NCBI GenBank assembly: GCA_023662905.1
Contig: JAMPIJ010000004.1
Coordinates: 35,936-99,935 of the forward strand
DNA length: 64,000 bases
From: Fusobacterium sp.
Lineage (GTDB): Bacteria; Cyanobacteriota; Vampirovibrionia; Gastranaerophilales; Gastranaerophilaceae
Direction of reading: 5' to 3'
The notes under the pieces were generated by a model. It saw nothing but the letters and a program-made list of their open reading frames with translations, did not search any database and was not told the origin of the DNA. Shown piece by piece: positions 7,916-16,560 of the stretch (positions are counted from its first letter, which is position 1; each line of letters opens with the position of its first letter). The position numbers were made by a program, and so were the translations under genes.

Positions 7916-10900
7916 ATGAACAAAGCGGGTAAAATTTCAATAGTCACACTGTCAATCTTGGCACTCTGGAGCGGAATATATTTTGTTTTAATCCCGCAGT
8001 TTTTGAGCGGCGATTTTGTCAGAACAAAACTTGAGGCCGAAATCCTTAAACAATCAGGTTTCAGCCTAACATTGAACGACTATAAAGTTCGCACAGGTCT
8101 TGCGCCGGTCGTAAGATTCAAAGCCGCAAACATTGCACTCACAAAAGGCGACGAATTTGTACACATCAAAAACATCAACACAAAACTCAACTGGCTCGCA
8201 CTTCTTACCGGCAAAATATCAGTCCGCAACTTTGAAGCCGACGACATAAGCGTAATGTTAAACGAGGATTACAGCGAAAAACTCATCAGCCCGCGCATAA
8301 TCAAACTAATCAAACACACCCGCCTGAAACGCTTTAAAATTCATAACCTTGCGCTTAATCTGCAAAACCAGAAACTTATTCAAGATATCAACATCATGAG
8401 TAATGATGTGGTTATTGATAGATTCAACCCTGACAAAGGAATAAAACTTGCCGCGAACCTGCAGCTTCACGAAAAAGAACACTCCGGCTACGTGAACCTG
8501 AAAACTGATTTAAAACTTCCGCTGACGCCTCAAAACATCAGCAAAAGCGAAATTCGTGCAAACGTTAACCATCTGAATCTAAGCACTTTTTCAAAATCAG
8601 TCAGCGTTCTCAACCCTGAAATCGAATCGCTCGACGGCGTCATAGATTTGAATATTAACAAAGATTCTTACGAACTCATCAGCCTGAACCTTTTGAGTGA
8701 CGGGCTTTTTGTAAAATTCAAAGGAAAAGATTTGCCAATCACCCACACAAAACCGATTGAGATAAAAGGGCTTCTTTCAACCGAAGACGACAGCATAATT
8801 ATCAATTCATTGAAAATCAATTCAGAACTTTTGAAATCTTCAATTCTTGGCAGTATCAACATTAAGGACAAGAAAAATCCCGACTTAAACCTTTCAATTT
8901 CTGTCGACAAATCAAACGCGCAGGAGATGATAAAACTTCTCCCGCCTGAAAAAGATTTAATGCCGGAGTTGAATTTTTACGCGATGAAAAAACATCTTTT
9001 TGACGGCAATGTCCTCGCCCACATGGAAGTAACCGGAAAAGCCGTCAGACCGCAGATTAACGGAAGTATATTGATTACCGACGCGTACCTTGTTCAACCG
9101 TTCAAAAACGCAAAGAAAGCCACGATTAAACTCGTTTTCAAACGCGACAAAATGACACTGGAAACCAATGTTCCGACAAGCGCAAAAGAACGCGTCTGGG
9201 CAAACGGAACTTTCGACCTTTACGACGAAAAAAAATGCAATTTAAGCGTAAAATCAACCCAGAACGTAAACCTTGAAGCCGCACAAACCGTCCTGAACCC
9301 GCTTCAAGAAATCATCAAAATCGACTTCGGCCCTGTTCCTGTGATGAAAATTCTGGGACTTGGCAACATCGACATAAAAGTAAGCGGCAACACTATCGAT
9401 CCACATATTACAGGCGCATTCAACTTTAAAAATGCACAGGTTTCTTTCACCGATATGCCGAATCTTATTGTAAAAAACGGCGCCGGTTCGTTGAAATTTG
9501 TCGATACAGATACTTTCTTCACGACAACAAGTGCAACGCTCAACTCAAACCCGATAAACGTTCACGGAACCTGCACTCTTCAAGGTGTTTTCAACTTCTT
9601 TGCAAATACAAAAGACCAGAACCTAACAAAACTTCTTGCGGATATTAAGGGCAACACGCTCCTTGCGGATTTGAACAACTATTTTGACCAGATTGAAAGT
9701 ATCAAAGGGCTTGGCGACCTTGACTTAAACATTTACGGTGCGCTCAAAAACCTTAATGAGATGGAATTCAACAAAAATGTTTTCTCAAAAGGTAAAATAA
9801 CCCTCCACGCCGTAACCCTTAAACCACAAAGCGTTCCGCAGGCTATCTCAAATATTTTCGGCGAACTGAATTTAGACAACAAAGACTTACTGATGAACCT
9901 TTACGCACTCATCAACAAGTCAAAAGTCACAATCGAGGGCAAAATCAAAGACAACGACGCAAATCTTCTTGTTAAAACAAAAGATTTCAGAATAATCGAC
10001 GGGATTTCCACAATGCCGCTGGAACTACAAAAAATCATACTTACACTCGTAAAATCAAACGAGTTTATGAACCTTATCCCAACGATTAAAACAAATTTCA
10101 CGGCCAAATACAAAGGCGCAATCGACAATATTCAACCGCAAAACCTCGAGGTTTACGGTTCTTTATTCTCTGATACAAACCCGATAGCGTTCAAAAAATC
10201 CAACTACGAAATCGCAAATTCAACGCTGAAATTCAGCCCTATAAGAATCCAAACTAAAGATATCAAGCTTGACATAGTCGCCGTAATAACAAATATTTTG
10301 ACCGATAAACAGTCTGTTTCCGGAAGTTTCAACCTCCGAGATTTTGACCTGAACCTTTTGAACATTTCAGCACTCAGAGGCTTTGAACCATTTGCGCCGC
10401 TGACCTCAAAACTTGAAAACCTCACCGGCAAAATCAATATTACTTCAACAACTCAAAACAACAACGCATACGCGACCTGCGACCTGAGAGATATAAAAAT
10501 TCTGGCCGACAAAAGAACCCACGAGATTTTGAACGGGAAATTACAGCTTAAAAATGATATTATTCACACAGAAAACATTAACGCGCGCTTCTTTGAAATG
10601 CCAATGCTTTTAAACGGCAAAATTTCGCTTGCAAACAAAAATCTTCCGACATATCATTTCTGGCTGAACACAAAGCCAACACAGGATTTCATAAACAATG
10701 TCTTTAACCAGAACGCGCTTTATCCAATAAAAATCAAAGGCGACATCACGATGAACGCTGAGATTTCAGGCTCTACAAATAGCACCCACGTAAAATCCGA
10801 CCTTTTATTGGATAAAGATTCATCGATTTACTATATGGGTGCAACGCTTGGCGACAAGGCAAACACCGTAAAACTTTCGTCAAATCTGACTCTTCACGGC

Positions 10901-12361
10901 AACGAGATTAAAATTAACAACTTCAACTACGATAAAATCGTTCTTTCACTGGACAAAAACGAAAACATCGTTCCTCTTTTGAACATTTCCGGCGGAATGA
11001 ATTACCTGCAAGACAACGTAATCAGATTTAACAACCTGAAAATCAAATCAAAAATGCCTGTGGATGCAAAAATCTTTAACATAATCTTCCGCAAACCGTT
11101 CATGAAAGAGGGCGTTTTTACGTCAGATATAACACTCAACGGAACCTCTGTAAACCCGCAGGTTCTGGGCAAACTTAACGTTACAGACATAAATATCCCG
11201 CTTGTTGAAACCAATATTAACAACATAAATTTAGACTTCCTGCCTAAAACGATTAATATTCTTTCGACAGGCGATTTGATTACGAACAAAATTCAACTCA
11301 GCGCAGCGCTCAAAAACGATCTGACACTTCCGCTTCAAGTCGAAAACATGAATATTCACGTTGCACAGCTTGATATGAATAAAATTCTTGAAAAAGTTAA
11401 ACACATAGAAGAGGCAAACTTCAAGCTTCACACGACTTCAAGCGTCGTTCAACCGCTTGATTACACAAACTTTATCATCAAGGATTCAAAAATCTCAGCC
11501 GATACGATTCTAATCGACAACATAACCGCAAATAATTACGTCAGCACCCTAGAAATCGGTCGTGATAAAATCCTAAAACTCAAGAACTTCAACTTTGACC
11601 TTGCAGACGGCAACGTTAACGGAAGCGTTACACACAACTATAACAACGACGATTTAAAACTAGATCTTACGCTAAACAGAGCGAACGCCGCAGAAATGGC
11701 AGAAGCACTCTTCAACATCAAAGGCCAGCTCTACGGGCTTGCAAACGGAAAAATGTCACTCAACTGCACAGCCAAAAGTGACAAAATCTGTCTTGCAACA
11801 CTCAGCGGCAGCGGCAACTTTGATATTCAAAACGGCAAAATGCCAAAACTCGGCTCACTTGAATACCTTTTAAAAGCCGGAAACCTTATCAGTAACGGAT
11901 TCACAGGTCTCACAATCAACGGGCTAATCGACCTTTTGTCACCACTTAAATCAGGGGAATTCAAAACCATCTCCGGCAACTTCAAAATGAACGACGGAAT
12001 CGCTGAGGAAATCAACATTTATTCAAGCGGCAAAGACCTTAACCTCTACATCAACGGCAAATACAACCTCACGACAGCCGTTGCAGACTTCAAAATTTTC
12101 GGAAGCCTTTCAAAAGACGTAACAACAGTGATTAATAAAGTTAAAAACCTATCGCTTAACACTCTGTTGAAAACCATCCCAGGGGTTAAAAAGGACGGAG
12201 ATTCAGAATTTGCAACCGATATCGCGAAAATTCCGAACTCAAACGACATAAACAATATTTATAAATTTTTCCGCGTAATCATCAACGGCGACATCAATGG
12301 CGAACACTTTGTTAAAAGTTTTGAATGGGTTGAGGCGGGGTCAACCGCCCCTCATAACTAG
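7916..12361 (+). CDS. Giant AsmA/TamB-like envelope protein
   Basis: The product has about 1,481 residues with one N-terminal membrane anchor (ISIVTLSILALWSGIYFVLI). A very long beta-rich region follows with repeated strand patterns, typical of AsmA-superfamily proteins, and it ends in an AsmA-C-like domain (GDLDLNIYG and SGNFDIQNGKMP type strands, TISGNFKMNDG). Known relatives such as AsmA, YhdP and TamB bridge the periplasm and are implicated in phospholipid transport to the outer membrane. ATG 7916 is preferred because 7907 is inside the promoter -10 box. The gene appears monocistronic. Which AsmA subfamily it belongs to is uncertain. Confidence 0.75.
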   Translation: MNKAGKISIVTLSILALWSGIYFVLIPQFLSGDFVRTKLEAEILKQSGFSLTLNDYKVRTGLAPVVRFKAANIALTKGDEFVHIKNINTKLNWLALLTGKISVRNFEADDISVMLNEDYSEKLISPRIIKLIKHTRLKRFKIHNLALNLQNQKLIQDINIMSNDVVIDRFNPDKGIKLAANLQLHEKEHSGYVNLKTDLKLPLTPQNISKSEIRANVNHLNLSTFSKSVSVLNPEIESLDGVIDLNINKDSYELISLNLLSDGLFVKFKGKDLPITHTKPIEIKGLLSTEDDSIIINSLKINSELLKSSILGSINIKDKKNPDLNLSISVDKSNAQEMIKLLPPEKDLMPELNFYAMKKHLFDGNVLAHMEVTGKAVRPQINGSILITDAYLVQPFKNAKKATIKLVFKRDKMTLETNVPTSAKERVWANGTFDLYDEKKCNLSVKSTQNVNLEAAQTVLNPLQEIIKIDFGPVPVMKILGLGNIDIKVSGNTIDPHITGAFNFKNAQVSFTDMPNLIVKNGAGSLKFVDTDTFFTTTSATLNSNPINVHGTCTLQGVFNFFANTKDQNLTKLLADIKGNTLLADLNNYFDQIESIKGLGDLDLNIYGALKNLNEMEFNKNVFSKGKITLHAVTLKPQSVPQAISNIFGELNLDNKDLLMNLYALINKSKVTIEGKIKDNDANLLVKTKDFRIIDGISTMPLELQKIILTLVKSNEFMNLIPTIKTNFTAKYKGAIDNIQPQNLEVYGSLFSDTNPIAFKKSNYEIANSTLKFSPIRIQTKDIKLDIVAVITNILTDKQSVSGSFNLRDFDLNLLNISALRGFEPFAPLTSKLENLTGKINITSTTQNNNAYATCDLRDIKILADKRTHEILNGKLQLKNDIIHTENINARFFEMPMLLNGKISLANKNLPTYHFWLNTKPTQDFINNVFNQNALYPIKIKGDITMNAEISGSTNSTHVKSDLLLDKDSSIYYMGATLGDKANTVKLSSNLTLHGNEIKINNFNYDKIVLSLDKNENIVPLLNISGGMNYLQDNVIRFNNLKIKSKMPVDAKIFNIIFRKPFMKEGVFTSDITLNGTSVNPQVLGKLNVTDINIPLVETNINNINLDFLPKTINILSTGDLITNKIQLSAALKNDLTLPLQVENMNIHVAQLDMNKILEKVKHIEEANFKLHTTSSVVQPLDYTNFIIKDSKISADTILIDNITANNYVSTLEIGRDKILKLKNFNFDLADGNVNGSVTHNYNNDDLKLDLTLNRANAAEMAEALFNIKGQLYGLANGKMSLNCTAKSDKICLATLSGSGNFDIQNGKMPKLGSLEYLLKAGNLISNGFTGLTINGLIDLLSPLKSGEFKTISGNFKMNDGIAEEINIYSSGKDLNLYINGKYNLTTAVADFKIFGSLSKDVTTVINKVKNLSLNTLLKTIPGVKKDGDSEFATDIAKIPNSNDINNIYKFFRVIINGDINGEHFVKSFEWVEAGSTAPHN

Positions 12362-12450
12362 ACCCGCGCTTACGGTTTTCGAATAATGAATAATATTTTG
12401 TAAACTTTTCTTTACCTTATAGCAATTATTTTTTTTAGGTGTTTTATGAG

Positions 12451-12469
12451 GTATAACAGAAGGTTATAC
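12451..12469 (+). promoter_or_regulatory. Hairpin around the ribosome-binding site of the metallophosphatase
   Basis: GTATAAC (12451-12457) and GTTATAC (12463-12469) form a perfect 7-bp inverted repeat with a 5-base loop. The likely Shine-Dalgarno AGAAGG (12458-12463) is in the loop, immediately upstream of the ATG at 12474. It could modulate ribosome access or be an operator. Confidence 0.35.
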
Positions 12470-12473
12470 AATA

Positions 12474-13988
12474 ATGATTCATCCGATTAATTCTTTAAAT
12501 TTTGGGCGTCAACCCCAACAATCACAGCAGAAAAGAACAAATGCAAGCATTTTTTATGTAAACGACTTGCACGGTAATATGGCAAATATGAGCCGTATTT
12601 ATAACGCAAAACAAAGTTTTGACAAACAAAACCACGATGGTCAAGATGTTTTAGCACTCGGCTCAGGCGATATTTCTGCCGGCGCAAACATTAAACTCTT
12701 AAAAATTTCTAACGCATTCTTAAACGTTATGGGCGTTCTCGGAACCGCTATCGGCAACCACGAATTCGACGCCGAACCCGAACAAATCGCTGAAATTAAC
12801 AAAGGCGCAAACTACAAAATCATGGGCGCAAACCTCAACATTGAGGGCGAAGACAATCCACTTCAAGGTAAAATCACAAAATCATTCGTACAAGAAATTA
12901 ACGGCAACAAATACGGTATCATCGGCCTAATTCCGCCGGATTTACACGAAAGAATCCGCGAAAACGGCTCACGAAAAACAATAATGCCATATTCAAAAGA
13001 AGATTCTATAAAAGCGGTTCAAGATGAAGCCAACAAAATGAAAGAAGACGGAATCAACAAAATTATCGTTCTTTCACACTGCGGGCTTGAATTCGACAAA
13101 TCCTTAGCCAAAAACACTGACGGAGTCGACGTAATCCTTGGCGCTCACACCCACGAACTTATCAAAGATATCAAAAATAACGAAAACTTATTCACATCAA
13201 AAACAGGTGAGCCTGTAATCATAACCCAAGCCGGAAAAGATGGCGAACAATTCGGTATTCTTAACCTCGAATTTGATGAAAACGGCATAATTCAAAAAGC
13301 ACAAAATAACGTTCAAAAATCTAACCAGTTCAAACGTAACCCTATTTTGGAACGAATTTTCGATGGAATCATCGGCAAAGCAACAGAAGTCGGCTACGTA
13401 GAAAAAACAGCGCCGGCACCGGAACACCGACTTGTCGACCCGAACCCGCACGCATTCCTGATTATGGACGCTTGCCGCGAAGAATTTGACACAGATTTAG
13501 CGCTCATCAATGCCGGAAACATCCGCGGTCACTTCGATGAGGGCAAACTCACAGAACGCAAAGTGTTTGAAGTTGTTCCGTTGAAAAACCGCATGGTTAA
13601 AATGAAACTTACGGAAGAAGAAGTTGTTAACGCTCTCAAAAACGGTGCAAAATCACTCATCAACCCTGGCTTCAAACCAAGTATCGTAATGCCATCCGGT
13701 CTAGAGTACACAATGAACCGTAAAGGTGAAGTTCTCGACGCGACTTTCATCGACAAACAAGGCAACAAACACGCAATCGACATAAACAATCCTGACAAAA
13801 ACAAAGTTTATACAGTTGCAACCGACGACTTCTTCGCAAGCGGCGGTGACAAACTTATCCCGAATAAAATCGATGAAGTAGACGAAAAATTCGACTTTGA
13901 CAAAGACAAACTAACCTGTGACTATATCAAAAAACACAACAAACCGGTCAGAATCGAAGACGACGGAAGAATCCAAATTGTAGACTAA
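12474..13988 (+). CDS. Metallophosphatase, 5'-nucleotidase (UshA/CD73) family, without signal peptide
   Basis: The 504-residue protein has the two-domain 5'-nucleotidase layout. The metallophosphoesterase domain carries the metal-binding motifs YVNDLHGN, GSGDISAG, GNHEFDAEP, LSHCG and GAHTHE. The substrate-binding 5_nucleotid_C domain begins near residue 315 and contains INAGNIRGHFDEG and the nucleotide-stacking region FFASGGDK. Relatives hydrolyse nucleotides or UDP-sugars in the periplasm and carry a signal peptide. Here the N-terminus is a short polar leader (MIHPINSLNFGRQ), like other lineage-specific leaders in this window. A terminator follows the stop. Confidence 0.88.
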   Translation: MIHPINSLNFGRQPQQSQQKRTNASIFYVNDLHGNMANMSRIYNAKQSFDKQNHDGQDVLALGSGDISAGANIKLLKISNAFLNVMGVLGTAIGNHEFDAEPEQIAEINKGANYKIMGANLNIEGEDNPLQGKITKSFVQEINGNKYGIIGLIPPDLHERIRENGSRKTIMPYSKEDSIKAVQDEANKMKEDGINKIIVLSHCGLEFDKSLAKNTDGVDVILGAHTHELIKDIKNNENLFTSKTGEPVIITQAGKDGEQFGILNLEFDENGIIQKAQNNVQKSNQFKRNPILERIFDGIIGKATEVGYVEKTAPAPEHRLVDPNPHAFLIMDACREEFDTDLALINAGNIRGHFDEGKLTERKVFEVVPLKNRMVKMKLTEEEVVNALKNGAKSLINPGFKPSIVMPSGLEYTMNRKGEVLDATFIDKQGNKHAIDINNPDKNKVYTVATDDFFASGGDKLIPNKIDEVDEKFDFDKDKLTCDYIKKHNKPVRIEDDGRIQIVD

Positions 13989-13990
13989 AA

Positions 13991-14016
13991 AACGGGGCAA
14001 AAGCCCCGTTTTTTTT
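13991..14016. terminator. Intrinsic terminator, serves both converging genes
   Basis: Stem AACGGGGC (13991-13998) with GCCCCGTT (14003-14010), loop AAAA, followed by a run of T to 14016 and preceded by a run of A. It can terminate the metallophosphatase on plus and prepilin 1, whose stop is at 14015, on minus. Confidence 0.9.
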
Positions 14017-15063
14017 AACGTTTAACACATCTTACGTAACCATTGTGCATCCCGTTTTCGCCCTCACCTGAACGCATGCCGGTTGAAAAATGCTGTAGTC
14101 GACCACGCACACTGCCAGCACTTGTTGAAATATCAGATGTCCAATGGTGGTAAGTTGACTCATAGCCCATAAGCCATTGATTTGCAAACATTGAACCCAA
14201 TTCATCTCTATTTGGCAATCTATATTCGTCATCTAAACTTTTACAATATCTGCTTGCTTCATCTTTAAGCATCGGGCCTGTACTGTTTCTAACTGACGGC
14301 ATTGGCGCGACAACTGACGGGTCAGTCGAATAAAACGCCGACATAAAACCTATATCTTTCCCTACAGTATTGGGACCTTTGGAACCGTTCAAGTCATAAA
14401 CAAAATTCGCACAAATAACATGCTGTACAAAATCAGAAGCCGCCTTTAAATCAGCCGTGCATTTCGGGTTATAATATACAGCAATACTTTCTCCGTTAGC
14501 GGTTTCAAAAGCAGCAGCCTTAGTATTATCTAAACTTCTTCCATTATACCCGTTGCCTGTACTACCGCCGATTAACGTCGTGTTTAGATCTCCCCATGCC
14601 TGCGGGAAACTCTTTGTAGAACCCTGCATATTCGTAACTTTTTCCGGAATACCGCAATCTTTCAAATTGTCGCTAGAGCAAATATTATTAATTTTTAGAA
14701 CTTTTGAAAGTCCGGCTGTTACAAAGGTTTCAGCGGCAGTATCGACCGCCGAAGTTGAAGAATCTCCCAGTGTGTAAGTTCCATATCCGTTAAGCGATGG
14801 CATAAGGGCTATTGCCTGACTAAATCTCGCATAAAGGGCTTTACGTTGAGTGTTCCACGTGCGTTCATTAATGTTGCCAGTCAGCGACGGCAACGTTATC
14901 GCCGCAACGACTCCAATAATTGTTAGAGATAAGAGGATCTCCGCCATAGTAAAGCCGCCGGCTGAGCCGGTTCCATAACTGGACTGCGGGCTGGAGGTTA
15001 CTGATTTACCTGATGAGGAACTCCCCCCCCCCCTGCATAACTTAATACATTTTTCTTGTTCAT
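14015..15063 (-). CDS. Orphan prepilin 1 with C-terminal DUF1566/C-lectin-like domain; poly-G off frame
   Basis: The start is ATG 15061-15063, preceded by AGAAAGGA and a good promoter. Codon 11 begins a run of 11 G (plus-strand C 15023-15033). With 11 G the frame ends in a stop after about 21 codons. With 12 or 9 it continues into the body, giving about 349 residues: a Ser-rich leader, the type IV prepilin site G|FTMAEILLSLTIIGVV, a pilin N-terminal helix, and a globular domain with the loop DLNGSKGPN. The C-terminus has YRLPNRDELGSMF and GYVRCVKR, resembling DUF1566/Lcl C-lectin-like folds. An alternative in-frame ATG at 15097 lies inside the promoter spacer and cannot be used. No pilus assembly genes are adjacent. 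Confidence 0.8.
15023..15033 (-). repeat. Homopolymer tract G11 on coding strand (candidate phase switch)
   Basis: Eleven C on the plus strand, starting exactly at codon 11 of prepilin 1. The in-frame lengths are multiples of three (9 or 12), so the assembled state is off. Confidence 0.88.
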
Positions 15064-15085
15064 GTTTTTTATCCTTTCTGTTGGT

Positions 15086-15114
15086 ATTATGTAACATGTT
15101 TGTTATTTAGTCAA
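15086..15114 (-). promoter_or_regulatory. Sigma70-type promoter of prepilin 1
   Basis: On the minus strand TTGACT (15114-15109), 17-base spacer, CATAAT (15091-15086). The same layout and similar spacer end (TGTTA) occur upstream of prepilin 3, and the same -10 upstream of prepilin 2. Confidence 0.75.
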
Positions 15115-15116
15115 GA

Positions 15117-15815
15117 CTAGATATTCAACTTATATCCGCCGCCATAGATTGTTTCGATATACTTCTTACCGTCGGAAATCTTATCTAGTTTTGAACGCAG
15201 GTGACGAATATGTACACGGATTGTTTCCACGTCATCGTCAGGCGCGTAACCCCAAATCTCTTTCAACAACTGCGCTGACGAAACCATTGCGCCGTGGTTT
15301 TGAAACAACAAGTTAAAAATATCAAACTCAATCGGTGTAAGTTTAGCCCTTTTGCCATCGATTTCAACAGAATACGCCTCAGGCAGAAGCGTAATTTCGC
15401 CAAGAGAAAGCAAATCACGGGTAGCTGCAGAAGTCGGAATTTGAGCAGTGCGTTTCAGAAGCGCACGAACACGGACGAGTAATTCATCCATTTCAAAAGG
15501 TTTCACAAGGTAATCATCCACCCCGATGTCAAACCCTTTAACCTTATCATTAATCTGTGACAGTGCCGTAAGCATTAAAATCGGGACCTCAGCGGTTTCG
15601 GGATTCTTGCGAATTCTCTGCGCAACGGTGAATCCGTCAACATCAGGCATCATGACATCCAGCACAATAAGCGACGGAAGTTCCTGTTTCGCAAGCGCAA
15701 ACCCTTTTATACCGTCAAACGCCTGTAAAACCTTATACCCCGCGAGTTCAAGATTAACCTCAATCAACTCATTTATAGCCAAATCATCATCTATCACAAG
15801 AATTTTATTATTCAT
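15117..15815 (-). CDS. OmpR/PhoB-family response regulator (RpaB-like), orphan
   Basis: The 232-residue protein has a receiver domain (phosphoacceptor D53 in IVLDVMMPDVDGF, acidic pair IDDDLA, LVKPF) and a winged-helix DNA-binding domain with KLTPIEFDIFNLLF, RVHIRHLRSKLD and the terminal YGGGYKLNI. It resembles cyanobacterial RpaB/RpaA regulators. No kinase gene is adjacent, so it is an orphan here. Its stop codon lies next to the promoter of prepilin 1. The upstream space to speD (about 240 bases) is AT-rich. Confidence 0.9.
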   Translation of the reverse strand: MNNKILVIDDDLAINELIEVNLELAGYKVLQAFDGIKGFALAKQELPSLIVLDVMMPDVDGFTVAQRIRKNPETAEVPILMLTALSQINDKVKGFDIGVDDYLVKPFEMDELLVRVRALLKRTAQIPTSAATRDLLSLGEITLLPEAYSVEIDGKRAKLTPIEFDIFNLLFQNHGAMVSSAQLLKEIWGYAPDDDVETIRVHIRHLRSKLDKISDGKKYIETIYGGGYKLNI

Positions 15816-16052
15816 ATCCGAATTTTAACCCCAACACGGCTATTTTTAAAGACCAATTTTTACAATTCTTAATAAAGTCACCCCGTAAAAAGCCCGTCAA
15901 TTCAAAGCTTTCACCCTCCTTAAAAAATTTTTACAAAAATTTTACTTTTCGCGTGTAAAAATTACATTTTTTCAATTTTTATAGTAATATATTAGTGCGT
16001 AAATTTTATACGCAATGTGTAGTAAAAACATTTTTTATAGGAGGCTCATGAA

Positions 16053-16508
16053 TTGGACGTAAGACAACCATTACAAGCATTTGAACAAGAAGGTGTTGAA
16101 GAAGTTAATTTAGGACAACACGTACTGGCAGAATTTTTTGAATGTGACCCTAACACGTTAAATAGCATTGACAAAGTTGAAAAGTATATGGTAGATGCAG
16201 CATTAGAATGCGGTGCAACTATCGTACAAAAGTGCTTCCACATGTTTAACCCATACGGAGTATCCGGTGTGGTTATCATTTCAGAAAGCCATTTAGCAAT
16301 ACACACATGGCCGGAGCTGGGATACGCTGCCGTTGATTTGTTCACTTGCGGTGACAAATGCGATCCAAAAGTTTCTTATGAGTTCTTGAAAAAGAAATTC
16401 CACTGCCAAAACGCAACTTTCACAGAATTAAAAAGAGGTATTCTGAACAAAAACACAATGAAAGTTTCAGAAAAACCTTTCGAAATTGCAGAACAAATTT
16501 GCGGTTAA
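16053..16508 (+). CDS. speD: S-adenosylmethionine decarboxylase proenzyme
   Basis: SpeD makes decarboxylated SAM, the aminopropyl donor for spermidine or carboxyspermidine-type polyamines. The proenzyme self-cleaves at E78-S79 in IISESHLAIHTWPE, and the new serine becomes the pyruvoyl cofactor. Catalytic H84 and C99 (FTCGD) are present. The start is a TTG at 16053 placed 8 bases after AGGAGG. An ATG at 16048 sits only 3 bases from the SD and opens a 4-codon frame ending TAA. At 151 residues the protein has roughly a 15-residue N-terminal extension over typical bacterial SpeD. It is monocistronic with a strong terminator. Confidence 0.93.
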   Translation: MDVRQPLQAFEQEGVEEVNLGQHVLAEFFECDPNTLNSIDKVEKYMVDAALECGATIVQKCFHMFNPYGVSGVVIISESHLAIHTWPELGYAAVDLFTCGDKCDPKVSYEFLKKKFHCQNATFTELKRGILNKNTMKVSEKPFEIAEQICG

Positions 16509-16530
16509 TCAGCGGAAATATAGAAATTAA

Positions 16531-16560
16531 AATCGGCTCTCAACTGAGAGCCGATTTTTT
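16531..16560. terminator. Intrinsic terminator between speD and prepilin 2
   Basis: A perfect 12-bp stem (AATCGGCTCTCA 16531-16542 with TGAGAGCCGATT 16545-16556) is followed by TTTT on plus and by A-rich sequence toward the left. The prepilin 2 stop is at 16559, so it serves both converging genes. Confidence 0.9.

Noticed and set aside
12336..12370. GC-rich palindrome and TAGACCCG word at the AsmA-like stop codon as another copy of the insertion element
   Set aside because: Only a short partial match to the element words and no flanking direct repeat visible; could be chance.
14015..15097. Long in-frame ORF for prepilin 1 starting at ATG 15097
   Set aside because: That ATG lies inside the 17-base spacer of the TTGACT/CATAAT promoter, so it would not be in the message; its N-terminus is unlike the other leaders.
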